Origin: Nibricoccus aquaticus | Lineage (GTDB): Bacteria; Verrucomicrobiota; Verrucomicrobiia; Opitutales; Opitutaceae | Direction: 5' to 3' | Length of the DNA: 64,000 nt | Assembly (NCBI RefSeq): GCF_002310495.1 | Contig: NZ_CP023344.1 | Location: 1,240,001 to 1,304,000 of the forward strand | In this document: in pieces, positions 34,646 to 45,077 of the stretch | How the letters are laid out: every line of letters begins with the position of its first letter | Numbering within the stretch: the stretch's first letter is position 1 | Made by a program: the position numbers and the translations under genes | The notes under the pieces: generated by a model | Database searches by the model: none | Told to the model about the DNA's origin: nothing | The model's input: only the letters and a program-made list of their open reading frames with translations

Positions 34646-34951
34646 TTACCAGGAGGACTTGGTGACGCCGGGGATCTTACCGGCGAGCGCGAGTTCACGG
34701 AACGTGATACGCGAGACACCGAAGCGACCGATGAAGGCGCGTGGGCGGCCGCTCATGGAGCAACGGTTGCGAACGCGTTCGACGGCCGAGTTCTTCGGGA
34801 GCTTCTGGAGCTTCTTCTGAGCGGCGTAGAATTCTTCGTCGTTGGTGGCCGGGTTGGCGAGGATGGCCTTGAGCTCGGCGCGCTTGGCACCGAATTTGGC
34901 GGAGAGGGCAATACGCTTCTTGTTGCGTTCGATGGCGGACGTTTTCGGCAT
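34646..34951 (-). CDS. rpsN: 30S ribosomal protein S14 (zinc-free form)
   Basis: Head protein of the small subunit; 101 residues, the long type that lacks the CxxC zinc site of the short form. The C-terminal [22 protein letters not shown] is the conserved signature. It follows rplE by 18 bp. Confidence 0.96.
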   Translation of the reverse strand: MPKTSAIERNKKRIALSAKFGAKRAELKAILANPATNDEEFYAAQKKLQKLPKNSAVERVRNRCSMSGRPRAFIGRFGVSRITFRELALAGKIPGVTKSSW

Positions 34952-34969
34952 GGCGAGAGGCGGTTAAAA

Positions 34970-35551
34970 TTAAGCTGCAGTCTTGGTGGGCGTGACAGGC
35001 TCGGTGCGGCGGAAAGGCATACCGAGGAGCTTCAGGAGCTCGCGGCCTTCTTCGTCGGTGGTGGCGGTGGTCACGATGGTGACATCGAGGCCCATGCTCT
35101 TCTTAACGTTCTCCACGGTGATTTCCGGGAAGATGGTGAAGTCGGAAACGCCTAGGTTGTAGTTACCCTGGCCGTCGAGCTTCGGGGACACGCCGCGGAA
35201 GTCGCGGATGGTCGGGAGAGCAACGGAGAGGAGGCGATAGAGGAACTCCCACATGGCGGTACCACGGAGGGTGACGTAAGCGCCAGTGATCTGGTTCGGC
35301 TTCAGCTTGAAATTGGAAATAGCCTTCTTCGTGCGGGTAAGAATGGGCTTTTGACCGGCGATCAGACCGAGGTCGCGAGCGGAGTCGGCAATCTGGTTCT
35401 TGTCAGCGTCAGCATCGATACCGGTATTGAGCACGACTTTCGTGATCTTCGGAACCTGATGTTTGTTGGTGTAACCGCGGCTCTTCACGAGCTCGGAAAT
35501 GATCTGCTCGTTGTAGAGCTTCTTGAGGACGGGAGTGTAAGTGGTGCTCAT
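34970..35551 (-). CDS. rplE: 50S ribosomal protein L5
   Basis: Binds 5S rRNA and contacts the P-site tRNA. The ATG at 35551 gives 193 residues starting MSTTYTPVLKKLYNEQI; an upstream in-frame start would add 12 residues that do not fit the family. The core motifs VPKITKVVLNTGI, ITGAYVTLRG and FRGVSPKLDGQGNYNLGV are present. The tail is about 10 residues longer than usual. Confidence 0.96.
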   Translation of the reverse strand: MSTTYTPVLKKLYNEQIISELVKSRGYTNKHQVPKITKVVLNTGIDADADKNQIADSARDLGLIAGQKPILTRTKKAISNFKLKPNQITGAYVTLRGTAMWEFLYRLLSVALPTIRDFRGVSPKLDGQGNYNLGVSDFTIFPEITVENVKKSMGLDVTIVTTATTDEEGRELLKLLGMPFRRTEPVTPTKTAA

Positions 35552-35680
35552 TGGTGCAAGGCCATCGGATTTCCGACCCGACGGCATCTGAGTGTGTTTT
35601 TAGAGGAAAAGAGGCGAAATAACGCATCACGCGGTGATGCGTGGCAAGCGTGATTTCGCCCGGAATGGTTCGAAGGAGAC

Positions 35681-35947
35681 TTAGGCGGTCTTCTTGGCGC
35701 GTTTGCTGGAATCGAAGGTCGACTGAAGCATCAGGTTAGAGACGTGGACCGAACCTTCGCGTTCGATGATCGCGCCGTTCGGGTGCTGTTCCGACTTCTT
35801 CGTGTGGCGCTTCAGCATGGCGACGCCTTCAACGACGACGCGGCTTTTAGCGGCACGGATTTCGAGGACTTTACCGGTCTTGCCCTTGTGGGAGCCGGCG
35901 ATGACGACGACTTGGTCGCCGCGTTTGACGTGGAATTTGGTAGCCAT
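35681..35947 (-). CDS. rplX: 50S ribosomal protein L24
   Basis: Early large-subunit assembly protein; 88 residues, shorter than E. coli (104) but within the range of the family. The KOW motif is at residues 8-35 (KRGDQVVVIAGSHKGKTGKV). It follows rplN by 1 bp, so coupled translation is likely. Confidence 0.95.
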   Translation of the reverse strand: MATKFHVKRGDQVVVIAGSHKGKTGKVLEIRAAKSRVVVEGVAMLKRHTKKSEQHPNGAIIEREGSVHVSNLMLQSTFDSSKRAKKTA

Positions 35948-35948
35948 G

Positions 35949-36314
35949 TTAGAGAACCTCCGGAGCGAGGGAGATGATCTTCATGAAGTTCTTCGCACGC
36001 AGTTCGCGAGCGACGGGGCCGAAGATGCGGGTGCCCTTGGGATTGTTGGCAGCGTCAATGATGACGATGGCGTTGCTGTCGAAACGCAGGTAGCTGCCAT
36101 CCGCGCGGCGGACGGGAGCTTTGGTGCGAACGACGACGGCCTTGGCAACTTCACCTTTTTTAACGGTGGCTTCGGTAGCACTGGCCTTGATGTGGACAGT
36201 GATGACGTCGCCGACGCCAGCGGTGTTGGTGTTCTGACCTTTTTTGCTGATCATCGCGGCGCGACGAGCACCGGTGTTATCAGCAACTTCGAGAATGGAG
36301 CGCAGTTGGATCAT
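35949..36314 (-). CDS. rplN: 50S ribosomal protein L14
   Basis: Large-subunit protein at the intersubunit bridge; 121 residues, family length. It starts [21 protein letters not shown] and contains the conserved [21 protein letters not shown] region. It begins the spc set after rpsQ. Confidence 0.97.
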   Translation of the reverse strand: MIQLRSILEVADNTGARRAAMISKKGQNTNTAGVGDVITVHIKASATEATVKKGEVAKAVVVRTKAPVRRADGSYLRFDSNAIVIIDAANNPKGTRIFGPVARELRAKNFMKIISLAPEVL

Positions 36315-36337
36315 GACGCGTGACTTCTATAGGAGGG

Positions 36338-36682
36338 TTAAGCGGAGGGCGTGGAAGCCTGCGTGACTTTGGTGGGGACCGTGGCGGCGACATCTTGCTC
36401 GGTGATAGCGGCACCAGCGAGAACAGCGGCTTCGATGACACGGATGATGCGCCAGCGCTTGAGGCGGCTGATCGGACGGGTTTCCATGATCTCAACCTTG
36501 TCGCCGACTTTGGTCTCGTTCTTCTCGTCGTGGACGTGAACGACGGTCTTACGATTAACGACCTTATGGTAGAGTGGATGGGGCGTCTTGTAAGGGACGG
36601 TGACCTTGACGGACTTGTCGCCGGAGCGGCTGGTGACAAAGCCGATGAGGTCTTTGCGTTTGTTACGGGTCGAGGATGACAT
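36338..36682 (-). CDS. rpsQ: 30S ribosomal protein S17 with C-terminal extension
   Basis: Primary 16S rRNA-binding protein; 114 residues compared with about 85. The core ends near residue 86 (KVEIMETRPISRLKRWRIIRV) and a 28-residue Ala/Thr/Val-rich tail follows. The start is ATG 36682. Order rpmC-rpsQ-rplN is standard. Confidence 0.95.
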   Translation of the reverse strand: MSSSTRNKRKDLIGFVTSRSGDKSVKVTVPYKTPHPLYHKVVNRKTVVHVHDEKNETKVGDKVEIMETRPISRLKRWRIIRVIEAAVLAGAAITEQDVAATVPTKVTQASTPSA

Positions 36683-36706
36683 GATCGTATGGGACTAGCG
36701 GCGGCC

Positions 36707-36907
36707 TCAGGCGGCTTTGGCTGCTTTCTTTTGGTTCAAGATGGTCTCGAGGCGGGCTACGTCCTTGCGGAGAGCACGAATCGTGTGGGTCTTTTCGACC
36801 TGGCCGGTGTTCTTCTTCAGGCGGAGCTGGAGAAGCTCAGCGCGGATGTCGGCGAGCTTGGTGGTGATCTCAGCGGGAGCGAGATCGCGGATTTCTTTGG
36901 AAGTCAT
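36707..36907 (-). CDS. rpmC: 50S ribosomal protein L29
   Basis: Small helical protein at the tunnel exit; 66 residues. The conserved [26 protein letters not shown] segment is present. It is followed by rpsQ after 24 bp and preceded by rplP by 26 bp. Confidence 0.95.
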   Translation of the reverse strand: MTSKEIRDLAPAEITTKLADIRAELLQLRLKKNTGQVEKTHTIRALRKDVARLETILNQKKAAKAA

Positions 36908-36933
36908 GGTGCGTTTTTTAGAACGGTTGTGGG

Positions 36934-37356
36934 TTAGACAGCCGTACCTTCACGCACGATGAAACGGCAGTGGAAGGGCAGCTTGGCGTCAGCGAGGCGG
37001 AAGGCCTCTTTGGCGACGGTGGTGGGAACGCCGGAGAGTTCGAAAAGAACTGCGCCGGGTTTGATGACAGCCACGTAATATTCGACTGGGCCTTTACCGG
37101 AACCCATGCGGGTCTCGGCTGGCTTTTTCGTAACGGGCTTGTGGGGGAAAACGCGGATCCAGAGTTTGCCCTTGCGCTTCAGGTGGCGCGAGATGGTGAC
37201 ACGGGCCGCCTCAATCTGCTGACCGGTCATGGGTCCGCGGGTGAGGGATTGGAGGCCGTATTCGCCGAAGGCGATCGTGTTACCACGCTTGGCGTTGCCG
37301 GAGCGGGAACCCTTTTGGGATTTGCGATATTTAGTGCGTGCGGGAGCGAGAGCCAT
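36934..37356 (-). CDS. rplP: 50S ribosomal protein L16
   Basis: Organises the tRNA A site of the large subunit; 140 residues. N-terminal [29 protein letters not shown] and the [18 protein letters not shown] motif are conserved. It follows rpsC by 41 bp in the S10 operon order. Confidence 0.97.
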   Translation of the reverse strand: MALAPARTKYRKSQKGSRSGNAKRGNTIAFGEYGLQSLTRGPMTGQQIEAARVTISRHLKRKGKLWIRVFPHKPVTKKPAETRMGSGKGPVEYYVAVIKPGAVLFELSGVPTTVAKEAFRLADAKLPFHCRFIVREGTAV

Positions 37357-37397
37357 GGGAGTGTATTCTCCTTAAAAGGTTAGTCCGTTAGAGCGGA

Positions 37398-38033
37398 TCA
37401 GGCGGCGGGTTCAGCGTCCTTTTTGCAGATCCAGCATTTAACGCCGATCTTGCCGAAAAGGGTGCGGGCTTCGAAAAAGCCGTAGTCGATGTTTTCGCGG
37501 AGGGTGTGCAAGGGCACGCGGCCTTTGCGCTGCCATTCGCGACGAGCAATGTCGGCACCACCAAGGCGGCCGGAGCACTGGATACGGATACCTTCGGCAC
37601 CGAGGGTCATGGCCATTTCAACGGCCTTCTTCATGGCGCGGCGGAATGCGATACGGCGTTCGAGCTGAAGTGCGACGTTCTCAGCGACGAGCTGAGCTTC
37701 AATCTCGGGCTTCTTCACCTCTTGGATGTCGAGGAGGATCTCTTTGCCGGTGAGCTTGGAGAGCTCTTCTTTGATCTTCTCGATCTCCTGGCCCTTGCGT
37801 CCGATGACGATGCCAGGGCGGGCGGTGTAAATCTTGACGCGGACGCGGCTCGAAGCGCGCTCGATGAAGATGCGCGGAACGGAAGCCTGCTTCAGTTTCT
37901 CCATGAGTTTCTCACGGATGATCTGGTCTTCGAGGAGGAGCTTGGGGAAGTCCTTCTTCGTGGCATACCAGCGGGACTGCCAGTTACGGCGGACGGCGAG
38001 GCGGAAGCCTGTGGGATTTGTCTTTTGGCCCAT
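37398..38033 (-). CDS. rpsC: 30S ribosomal protein S3
   Basis: Head protein at the mRNA entry channel; 211 residues, somewhat shorter at the C-terminus than E. coli (233). The N-terminal [22 protein letters not shown], the KH RNA-binding domain ([19 protein letters not shown], about residues 73-91) and the [17 protein letters not shown] helix are clear. It ends with a short Asp/Glu/Ala tail containing a CWICKKD segment. Confidence 0.97.
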   Translation of the reverse strand: MGQKTNPTGFRLAVRRNWQSRWYATKKDFPKLLLEDQIIREKLMEKLKQASVPRIFIERASSRVRVKIYTARPGIVIGRKGQEIEKIKEELSKLTGKEILLDIQEVKKPEIEAQLVAENVALQLERRIAFRRAMKKAVEMAMTLGAEGIRIQCSGRLGGADIARREWQRKGRVPLHTLRENIDYGFFEARTLFGKIGVKCWICKKDAEPAA

Positions 38034-38042
38034 GGTAGGAAA

Positions 38043-38384
38043 TTAGTTCGAGTTGCCGTCCGACAGGACGATCTTGATGTGCGACATCTTCTTGCGGCGT
38101 GGCATAGCGGTACCGCGGGCACCGGCTTTGAAGCGCTTGAGGACGGGACCGTTTTCGACGATCGCGCTCTTCACGACGAGAGAATCGGCGGAGAGGTTGT
38201 TGTTGTTCTCAGCGTTCGCGATGGCGGACTTGAGGGTCTTGACGATCAGGCGCGCGGATTTGCGCGGGATGAGCGTGAGGAGATCGACCGCTTCGGAGGC
38301 TTTGCGGCCTTGAACGGTACGAACGACTTCGCGCACCTTTTTAGGGGACATGCGCGCGTAGCGGGTGATTGCTTGGACTTCCAT
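38043..38384 (-). CDS. rplV: 50S ribosomal protein L22
   Basis: Lines the exit tunnel with an extended loop; 113 residues. The start MEVQAITRYARMSPKKVREVVRTVQG and the loop region KAGARGTAMPRRKKMSHIKIVLS are typical. It lies 9 bp upstream of rpsC. Confidence 0.97.
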   Translation of the reverse strand: MEVQAITRYARMSPKKVREVVRTVQGRKASEAVDLLTLIPRKSARLIVKTLKSAIANAENNNNLSADSLVVKSAIVENGPVLKRFKAGARGTAMPRRKKMSHIKIVLSDGNSN

Positions 38385-38469
38385 GTTTTTAAGATTCCGT
38401 CGATTGAACGAGGCGACAGCAGAGCCGGGATGAACGCGGCCCCCTGCCCTTTTGGTTGGTGGGTTAAAC

Positions 38470-38745
38470 TTAAATTTCCTTACGGGTCATGCCGCCGTGG
38501 CCCTTGAACACGCGGGTAAGCGCGAATTCGCCGAGCTTGTGACCGACCATGTTCTCGGTGACGTACACGGCCACGAAGGCCTTGCCGTTGTGAACACTGA
38601 AGGTGTGACCGATGAAATCGGGGGTGATGGTCGAGCGACGCGACCACGTCTGGATGGGCTTCTTGGCGCCCGCTTTGACCGCCTTCTCGATTTTCTCGAG
38701 CAGGTGGTAGTCAACGAAGAAGCCTTTTTTGATGGAACGTGCCAT
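38470..38745 (-). CDS. rpsS: 30S ribosomal protein S19
   Basis: Head protein that pairs with S13; 91 residues, family length. [21 protein letters not shown] and the [18 protein letters not shown] end are conserved. It follows rplB by 18 bp; an 85-bp gap separates it from rplV. Confidence 0.97.
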   Translation of the reverse strand: MARSIKKGFFVDYHLLEKIEKAVKAGAKKPIQTWSRRSTITPDFIGHTFSVHNGKAFVAVYVTENMVGHKLGEFALTRVFKGHGGMTRKEI

Positions 38746-38763
38746 GGTACGAAATTCTCGGGG

Positions 38764-39633
38764 TTACTTCTGACCACGTGGCTTGCGGCCGTTGTGGTGA
38801 ACGATGATCTGGCTGTTCGAGAGCTTCGAACGACGACGAGTTGGGAAGCCTTTCGCGAGCTGGCCCCACGGGGAGACGAGCTGTTGACGACCGCCACCAC
38901 CCTTGGACTTGCCTTGACCGCCACCGTTGGGGTGATCGACAGGGTTCATGGCGACACCACGAACGTGAGGACGTTTACCGAGCCAACGGCTGCGACCGGC
39001 TTTGCCGAGCGACTGCTTGTTGTGGTCGCCGTTGCCGACGACACCAATCGTGGCGCGGCATTTTGCGTTCACGCGGCGGAGTTCGCCGGAAGGCATCTTG
39101 AGCGTAGCCTGGCCGTCTTCGAGAGCGACGAGCTCGAGCGAAGAGCCTGCGGTGCGGGCGACCTGAGCGCCGCGACCGGGGATGAGCTCGACGTTGTGGA
39201 GCTTGGTCGATGGCGGGATGATCGACAGCGGGAAGTTATTACCGACGAGGAAATCGTTGGTCGTGGCTTTGTCCGAAGCGATGACGGTCTGGCCCACAAC
39301 GATGCCTTCGGGAGCGAGGATGTAACGCTTCTCTCCGTTCGGATAGGAAACGAGCGCGATGTTCGCGGAACGATTAGGATCGTACTCGAGAGCCTGGACC
39401 TTGGCGGGCTGGTCGAGGATGTCGCGTTTGAAGTCGATGATGCGGTAGAGCTGCTTGTGACCGCCGCCGCGATGGCGTGAGGTGACGCGACCGTAGACGT
39501 TACGTCCGCCGGTCTTGTGCTTGGGCTCGGTGAGGGCGCGCTCGGGGCGCTTGCTGCTGACGCCATCGGCCGTGTTGAGCGAGGTGAAGCGCTGGGCGGG
39601 CGTGAGCGGGCGGCTGAAAGGTTTGATAGCCAT
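38764..39633 (-). CDS. rplB: 50S ribosomal protein L2
   Basis: Highly conserved protein next to the peptidyl-transferase centre; 289 residues, slightly longer than E. coli (273). The catalytic-region signature MNPVDHPNGGGQGKSKGG with its essential His is intact, and the C-terminus reads KGFPTRRRSKLSNSQIIV. It is in the L23-L2-S19 order. Confidence 0.98.
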   Translation of the reverse strand: MAIKPFSRPLTPAQRFTSLNTADGVSSKRPERALTEPKHKTGGRNVYGRVTSRHRGGGHKQLYRIIDFKRDILDQPAKVQALEYDPNRSANIALVSYPNGEKRYILAPEGIVVGQTVIASDKATTNDFLVGNNFPLSIIPPSTKLHNVELIPGRGAQVARTAGSSLELVALEDGQATLKMPSGELRRVNAKCRATIGVVGNGDHNKQSLGKAGRSRWLGKRPHVRGVAMNPVDHPNGGGQGKSKGGGGRQQLVSPWGQLAKGFPTRRRSKLSNSQIIVHHNGRKPRGQK

Positions 39634-39657
39634 GGTGGTGTTTCTCCGTGGGCGGGG

Positions 39658-39939
39658 TTAGACGAGCTCGATCTTGTCGCCCGCTTTGAGGGTCACGATC
39701 GCCTTCTTGTAGTCAGAGGTCGTGATAGGACGGCCGTTGCGGGCCTTTTTGTTTTTGCCGCGGTAGTTTTGAATGTTCACGCGGGTCACCGATACTTTGA
39801 AGGTCTTTTCGACGGCTTCAGCGATGGTGTACTTGGTGGCGCTGGGGAAAACCTCGAAGGTGTACTGGCCGTATTCGGACGACAGCTTGTTGGATTTTTC
39901 CGTCAGACGGACGAGTTTGAGAACGTTATTGGCGTTCAT
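39658..39939 (-). CDS. rplW: 50S ribosomal protein L23
   Basis: Docking site for trigger factor and SRP at the tunnel exit; 93 residues. The segment YTFEVFPSATKYTIAEAVEKTF and the loop QNYRGKNKKARNGRPI match the family. Its start overlaps the rplD stop by 4 bp. Confidence 0.96.
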   Translation of the reverse strand: MNANNVLKLVRLTEKSNKLSSEYGQYTFEVFPSATKYTIAEAVEKTFKVSVTRVNIQNYRGKNKKARNGRPITTSDYKKAIVTLKAGDKIELV

Positions 39940-40568
39940 GAGTTACCTCCAGAGACGCGAGCGATGATTTTCTCGAGGGCGGCCGAAGAGACGATGATCT
40001 TCTTGTATTGGGCCAGATCGAGGGTGTTGAGCTTGGACGCTTCCTGCATGGTCACGCGCTGAAGATTGCGCGACGCACGGGCAGCTTCGACAGAGAACTG
40101 GGCATCGACCAAGAGGATTTTACCCTTCGGGGCGATGAGGCCGATGACTTGATTGATGGCTTTGGTCTTGGCGGTCGGAGCTGCGAAGCTCTCGATCACG
40201 TCGATTTCGCCGGCAACAGCGCGGTCAAAGAGAGCGCGGGAGAAAGCGAGCGCCTTCACCTTGGCATTGATCTTCTTGGAGTAGTCGCGGGGTTTTGGGC
40301 CGAAGACGACGCCACCACCGACCCAGAGGGGCGAGCGGATGGAACCGGCGCGAGCGCGACCGGTACCCTTTTGGCGCCAGGGCTTCTTACCACCACCACG
40401 AACTTCGCCGCGGGTTTTGGTTGAGTGCGTGCCGAGACGGGCGTTGGCGTTGATGGCAACAATGACTTCTTTCACCGCTTGAAGGCCTTTGTCGCCTTCG
40501 AAGGTCGGGATGCCGAAGTCTTGGTCCTTGGAGGACGTGCCGTCGGAAGAGAAAACTTTGAGATTCAT
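39936..40568 (-). CDS. rplD: 50S ribosomal protein L4
   Basis: Lines the exit tunnel, and in E. coli represses the S10 operon; 210 residues. The extended loop with [29 protein letters not shown] is unchanged. It lies 18 bp after rplC and overlaps rplW by 4 bp. Confidence 0.97.
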   Translation of the reverse strand: MNLKVFSSDGTSSKDQDFGIPTFEGDKGLQAVKEVIVAINANARLGTHSTKTRGEVRGGGKKPWRQKGTGRARAGSIRSPLWVGGGVVFGPKPRDYSKKINAKVKALAFSRALFDRAVAGEIDVIESFAAPTAKTKAINQVIGLIAPKGKILLVDAQFSVEAARASRNLQRVTMQEASKLNTLDLAQYKKIIVSSAALEKIIARVSGGNS

Positions 40569-40586
40569 GGGCTGGTTCCTCGTAGG

Positions 40587-41234
40587 TTAGACTTTGCGGG
40601 CCTGGCCCTTGATGGCGGTGCGTACGATGACGTCGTCACCGTTGGCGCCTGGGATTGCACCCTTCACGAGGAGGATGTTTTTGTCGGCGATGACCTTCAC
40701 GATGGTGAGGTTTTGAACGGTGCGGCGGAGGGTGCCCATGTGACCGGGCATGGCCTGGTTTTTCCAGACGCGGCCAGGAGTCTGGCGCATACCGACCGAA
40801 CCGATGCGGCGATGGAACATGGAACCGTGGGTGGCAGGACCGCCAGCAACACGGAAACGTTTCACGACGCCTTGGAAACCTTTACCCTTGGTGACGCCGA
40901 TAACGTCGACAGTCTGACCTTCGGTGAAGGCAGCTACGGTGACGACATCGCCAACCTTAAGGTCGGAAGCCGCTTCGAGGCGGACTTCGCTAAGCACGCG
41001 AGGGGTCTCATCAAGACCGGCCTTTTTAGCGTGGGCTTGTTCAGCCGAGGAGGCATTTTTGGACTTCTTTTTGGAGAAGCCAAGCTGAACGGCGTTGTAG
41101 CCGTCGTTTTCGGTCGTCTTGACTTGGACGACTGGGCAGGGACCGGCTTCGACTACGGTGACGGGAACTAAGACGTTTTGAGCGTCGTAGACCTGGGTCA
41201 TTCCGAGTTTTTTGCCTAGGAGCGTAGAGATCAT
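40587..41234 (-). CDS. rplC: 50S ribosomal protein L3
   Basis: Early assembly protein with a finger reaching the peptidyl-transferase centre; 215 residues. N-terminal LLGKKLGMTQVYDAQNVLVPVTVVEAGPC and the GGPATHGSMFHRRIGSVGMRQTPGRVW signature are present. It follows rpsJ after 109 bp. Confidence 0.97.
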   Translation of the reverse strand: MISTLLGKKLGMTQVYDAQNVLVPVTVVEAGPCPVVQVKTTENDGYNAVQLGFSKKKSKNASSAEQAHAKKAGLDETPRVLSEVRLEAASDLKVGDVVTVAAFTEGQTVDVIGVTKGKGFQGVVKRFRVAGGPATHGSMFHRRIGSVGMRQTPGRVWKNQAMPGHMGTLRRTVQNLTIVKVIADKNILLVKGAIPGANGDDVIVRTAIKGQARKV

Positions 41235-41343
41235 GGGCTAAGTGGTAGGTGGAAAAGTTCCGTTTAGGAGACCTACATTAGAGAAACCCAGCGGTGCGCG
41301 AGGCGCACATGGGCAGCTGCTATGTATGTGTGTTTTAGTTAGC

Positions 41344-41652
41344 TCAAACGTTGATGGTGATATCGACGCCGGAGGGGAGATTGAGTTTCTTGAGCTCGTC
41401 GACCGTCTGGGCGGTGGGCTCAATGATGTCGATGAGGCGCTTATGAGTGCGCGTCTCGAACTGCTCCATCGACTTCTTGTCGACGTGCGGAGAACGGTTG
41501 ACCGAGAGCTTCTCAATGCGGGTCGGCAGCGGGATCGGACCGGAAACGCGAGCGCCGGAGCGCTTGGCGGTTTCGACGATCTCGAGCGCGGACTGATCAA
41601 TGACCCGATAGTCGAAGCCCTGGAGTTTGATGCGAATGCGTTGGCCTTTCAT
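41344..41652 (-). CDS. rpsJ: 30S ribosomal protein S10 (NusE)
   Basis: Small-subunit head protein that also binds NusG and NusB in antitermination; 102 residues from the ATG at 41652, beginning [21 protein letters not shown] reading that extends to 41919 lies inside fusA in another frame and is rejected. Conserved parts are [41 protein letters not shown] (given here as two adjoining motifs: [20 protein letters not shown] and [12 protein letters not shown]). It directly follows fusA (22 bp), so str and S10 operons are joined. Confidence 0.97.
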   Translation of the reverse strand: MKGQRIRIKLQGFDYRVIDQSALEIVETAKRSGARVSGPIPLPTRIEKLSVNRSPHVDKKSMEQFETRTHKRLIDIIEPTAQTVDELKKLNLPSGVDITINV

Positions 41653-41674
41653 GGCGTAGAAAAAGAACGAAGGT

Positions 41675-43861
41675 TTAGGTACGGGCGGGAGCTTTCGAGG
41701 AGCTTTCGACGATCTTTTGGAGCGAGGAATTCGGAACCTGCGAGAAGTGGGAAGGAGTGATCGAAGCAGACGCACGTCCCTTGGAGAGGGACCGAATGTC
41801 TGTGACGTAACCGAAGAGGAGTTCGAGAGGAACGTGAGCGGTGACGATGCACGCGCCAGTCTTGTTTTCCATGCCTTGAATCTGACCGCGGCGACGGTTG
41901 ATGTCACCCATGAGGTCACCTTGATACTCTTCTGGAGTGGTGACTTCGACGGCCATGATTGGTTCGAGAAGGATCGGCGAAGCCTTTTTCATGGCTTCTT
42001 TGAAGCCGAAGATGCCGGCCATCTTAAACGCCATTTCAGAGGAATCGACCTCGTGGAAGGAACCGTCCGTGATGCGGACGATCGTGTCGACAACGGGATA
42101 ACCAGCGACAACGCCGTTGTTGCAGGCTTCCAGAATACCTTCGGTCGCAGGCTTGATGAATTCTTTTGGGATCGATCCACCAACGGTCTCGTTGATCACT
42201 TCGACACCCTTGCCTTTTTCATTTGGCTCGATCGTGACGACAACGTGGCCGTACTGACCTTTACCGCCCGACTGACGGATGAACTTACCTTCGGCTTCCG
42301 CCTTGGCAGTGATCGTCTCACGGTAAGCGATCTGTGGCTTGCCGGAAGTTGCCTCGACCTTAAATTCACGCTTCATACGATCGAGGATGATTTCGAGGTG
42401 AAGCTCGCCCATGCCGGCGAGGATCGTTTGGCCGGTATCGAGATCAGTCTTAACGCGGAGAGTCGGATCTTCGGCCACGAGGCGCTGAAGAGCGGTGCCA
42501 AGCTTTTCTTGGTCTGCCTTCGAGTTTGGCTCGATGGACATCGCAATGACTGGTTCAGGGAAGGATGGTGGCTCGAGACGGATGTCGTAATCTTCGTCGC
42601 AAAGAGTGTCACCAGTGATGACTTCTTTAACACCGACGAGCGCGCAGATGTCACCTGAGTAAGCCGTGTCGATTTCTTCGCGGTCCATGGCGCGCATCAG
42701 GACGAGGCGGGAAACGCGCTCGCTGCGGCGGGTACGAGGATTGTAGAGCGACATGCCCTTGTTCAGCACGCCGGTGTAAACACGGTAGAAAACGAGACGG
42801 CCGACGAATGGATCGTTCCAAAGCTTGAAAGCGAGACCAGCTAGTTTGGCTTTATCATCAACAACGGCTTCAACGGATGCCCCATCACTATCCTGACCCT
42901 GCATCGGCGGTACGTCGATAGGGCTAGGAAGGTAGTTTACGACGCAGTCCAGGAGGCGTTGCACGCCCTTGCGCTTGAAAGCGGAGCCCGGGATAACGCC
43001 GGTAAATTGAAGTGAAATTGTGGCCTTACGAACGGCGAGCATGAGCTCAGGAACCGTGATTTCTTCACCACTCAAATACTTTTCCGCAATGACGTCATCA
43101 AAGTCGGAAACGGCTTCGATAAGCTTTTCGCGATATTCCTTAGCCTGTGCGCGATGGCTCTCCGGAATCTCACGTGTAACTGGCGTCAAGCCGAGCATGT
43201 CGGTTGTATCTTCGAAGATATACGCGACGTTCTGAACGAGATCGATCAGGCCGGTGAAGTTTTCTTCAGCACCAATCGGAATAAAAAGAGGATGGGCGTT
43301 GGCCTTGAGCTTCTCGCGCATTTCGTCGATCGCGCGGAAGAAATTAGCGCCAGTACGATCCATCTTATTGATGAATGCGACGCGCGGAACGCGGTATTTA
43401 TTGGCCTGACGCCAAACAGTTTCGGACTGAGGTTGCACGCCTGCAACAGCACAAAAAACAGCGATGGCGCCATCGAGTACGCGAAGGGAACGCTCGACCT
43501 CCGCGGTGAAATCAACGTGTCCGGGCGTATCAATGATATTGATGCGTTGCTTGATGCCCTTCCATGGACCCCATGAGGCATTCCATGCGCACGAGATAGC
43601 TGCAGCAGTGATCGTGATGCCACGCTCGCGCTCTTGCTCCATCCAGTCGGTCACTGCAGTTCCTTCATGAACTTCGCCCATTTTATGGACGGAGCCGGAA
43701 TAAAAAAGAATACGCTCGGAGGTCGTCGTCTTGCCGGCATCAATGTGCGCGGCGATACCGATGTTACGTGTCCATTCCAACGGGAAAGGACGATCCTTCG
43801 AGTTAACCGAAGAGATCTTCGATTTCTCAGTGACGATGGTGATGACGGGAACGGTAGACAT
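41675..43861 (-). CDS. fusA: Translation elongation factor G
   Basis: GTPase that drives ribosome translocation; 728 residues. An N-terminal extension of about 25 residues precedes the G1 motif ([13 protein letters not shown]). [11 protein letters not shown] is switch [23 protein letters not shown] is G3 and NKMD is G4. Domain IV is present with the [14 protein letters not shown] region. Unlike many bacteria no tuf follows; rpsJ does. The only tuf in the window is at 11150-12340. Confidence 0.98.
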   Translation of the reverse strand: MSTVPVITIVTEKSKISSVNSKDRPFPLEWTRNIGIAAHIDAGKTTTSERILFYSGSVHKMGEVHEGTAVTDWMEQERERGITITAAAISCAWNASWGPWKGIKQRINIIDTPGHVDFTAEVERSLRVLDGAIAVFCAVAGVQPQSETVWRQANKYRVPRVAFINKMDRTGANFFRAIDEMREKLKANAHPLFIPIGAEENFTGLIDLVQNVAYIFEDTTDMLGLTPVTREIPESHRAQAKEYREKLIEAVSDFDDVIAEKYLSGEEITVPELMLAVRKATISLQFTGVIPGSAFKRKGVQRLLDCVVNYLPSPIDVPPMQGQDSDGASVEAVVDDKAKLAGLAFKLWNDPFVGRLVFYRVYTGVLNKGMSLYNPRTRRSERVSRLVLMRAMDREEIDTAYSGDICALVGVKEVITGDTLCDEDYDIRLEPPSFPEPVIAMSIEPNSKADQEKLGTALQRLVAEDPTLRVKTDLDTGQTILAGMGELHLEIILDRMKREFKVEATSGKPQIAYRETITAKAEAEGKFIRQSGGKGQYGHVVVTIEPNEKGKGVEVINETVGGSIPKEFIKPATEGILEACNNGVVAGYPVVDTIVRITDGSFHEVDSSEMAFKMAGIFGFKEAMKKASPILLEPIMAVEVTTPEEYQGDLMGDINRRRGQIQGMENKTGACIVTAHVPLELLFGYVTDIRSLSKGRASASITPSHFSQVPNSSLQKIVESSSKAPART

Positions 43862-43884
43862 GGACGGAAGAACTGAATGACGGT

Positions 43885-44358
43885 TTACCAGCGGAGGTGG
43901 GCAAAGGCGCGATTCGCCTGGGCCATCTTGTGGGTGTCTTCCTTCTTCTTAACGACAGAACCGGTGTTGTTGTACGCATCTACGATCTCAGTCGCGAGCG
44001 CATCCTTCATCGGAATGCCTTTGCGGGAACCTGCGGCGTCAACAATCCAGCGCAGAGCTAGACTCTCCTGACGTTCGTAAGAAATTTCAATAGGAACCTG
44101 ATAAGTAGCGCCACCAACACGGCGGCTCTTCACTTCCAGACGAGGGCGAGCATTCTCGAGCGCGCCGATGAGCAGATCAACCGGATCACCCTTTTCGAGC
44201 TTCTCGGAAACCTTTTCAAACGCACCGTAAACGATACGTTGGGCAAGGTTCTTCTTGCCGCTTTGCATGATGACGTTGACGAGGTGAGCAACCAATGGGC
44301 TGCTGTAACGAATATCCGGAACGACTTGGCGTTTATCTGCTCTGTGGCGGCGTGACAT
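43885..44358 (-). CDS. rpsG: 30S ribosomal protein S7
   Basis: Primary assembly protein of the small-subunit head; 157 residues. The start [21 protein letters not shown], the helix [22 protein letters not shown] and the C-terminal [21 protein letters not shown] match the family. It lies between rpsL (28 bp) and fusA (23 bp), the str order. Confidence 0.97.
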   Translation of the reverse strand: MSRRHRADKRQVVPDIRYSSPLVAHLVNVIMQSGKKNLAQRIVYGAFEKVSEKLEKGDPVDLLIGALENARPRLEVKSRRVGGATYQVPIEISYERQESLALRWIVDAAGSRKGIPMKDALATEIVDAYNNTGSVVKKKEDTHKMAQANRAFAHLRW

Positions 44359-44386
44359 GACGAAAAAGGGTTGAAAGAACTTCTGA

Positions 44387-44779
44387 TTATTTAGCAGTGA
44401 CCTTGGCGGCCTTCGGGCGCTTGACGCCGTACTTGGAGCGGCTGCGACGACGTTTTTCTACACCGGTGGCATCGAGGGTACCACGAACGATGTGATAACG
44501 AACACCGGGCAAATCTTTCACACGACCACCACGCACGAGCACGATCGAGTGCTCTTGGAGGTTATGACCTTCGTCAGGGATGTACGAGATGACTTCGCTG
44601 CCATTTGTGAGACGGACTTTCGCGACCTTACGGATAGCGGAGTTGGGCTTCTTCGGGGTGCGGGTCATGACCTGCACGCAGACACCACGGCGGAAAGGGT
44701 TGCCCGCCAAGGCCGGAGATTTGGACTTGGTGCGCACCTTGCGGCGTCCTTTGCGTACGAGTTGATTGATGGTCGGCAT
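44387..44779 (-). CDS. rpsL: 30S ribosomal protein S12
   Basis: Decoding-centre protein; 130 residues from the ATG at 44779 ([20 protein letters not shown]). The reading to 44845 adds a hydrophobic stretch foreign to the family. The two streptomycin-related segments, [20 protein letters not shown] and [17 protein letters not shown], are of the sensitive (wild-type) form. It is the first gene of the str-S10-spc-alpha super-cluster. Confidence 0.97.
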   Translation of the reverse strand: MPTINQLVRKGRRKVRTKSKSPALAGNPFRRGVCVQVMTRTPKKPNSAIRKVAKVRLTNGSEVISYIPDEGHNLQEHSIVLVRGGRVKDLPGVRYHIVRGTLDATGVEKRRRSRSKYGVKRPKAAKVTAK

Positions 44780-45077
44780 AGCGAAAATGAAGGTCGGGAA
44801 ATGAGGAAAAGTCGCGAAAGCTACCAGTCGAGGGATGCTCGGCAAGGTTTATTTCGCGAAAAAAATTATCGAAGAAGTCGCGACTGCATTTGCGATTCTC
44901 CGTCTGAAAAAGCGCCACCAAACAGGTGTTTAACGGCGCGAAAAATTGATGCGCTCAGCTACGAGCGGGAGGGAGACGGCACCGATTTTTCTCCACGTGC
45001 GCAAGAGCAAAGCCGCACTTCTTCAAACCGATCACGGGTTAGCTCACGATCTGCGAGATCGCTAGCCATCCTGCGCT
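44780..45077. other. Intergenic leader region before rpsL
   Basis: 298 bp without a supportable gene, between the divergent... (same-strand) membrane protein gene and rpsL. It must carry the promoter of the 19-kb ribosomal cluster. A GATAAT hexamer on the minus strand (complement of 44865-44870) could be a -10 element, but no good -35 box sits 16-18 bp before it. Confidence 0.4.

Noticed and set aside
44865-44870. GATAAT on the minus strand as -10 box of the rpsL cluster
   Set aside because: No matching -35 at correct distance; kept only as a remark in the leader entry.
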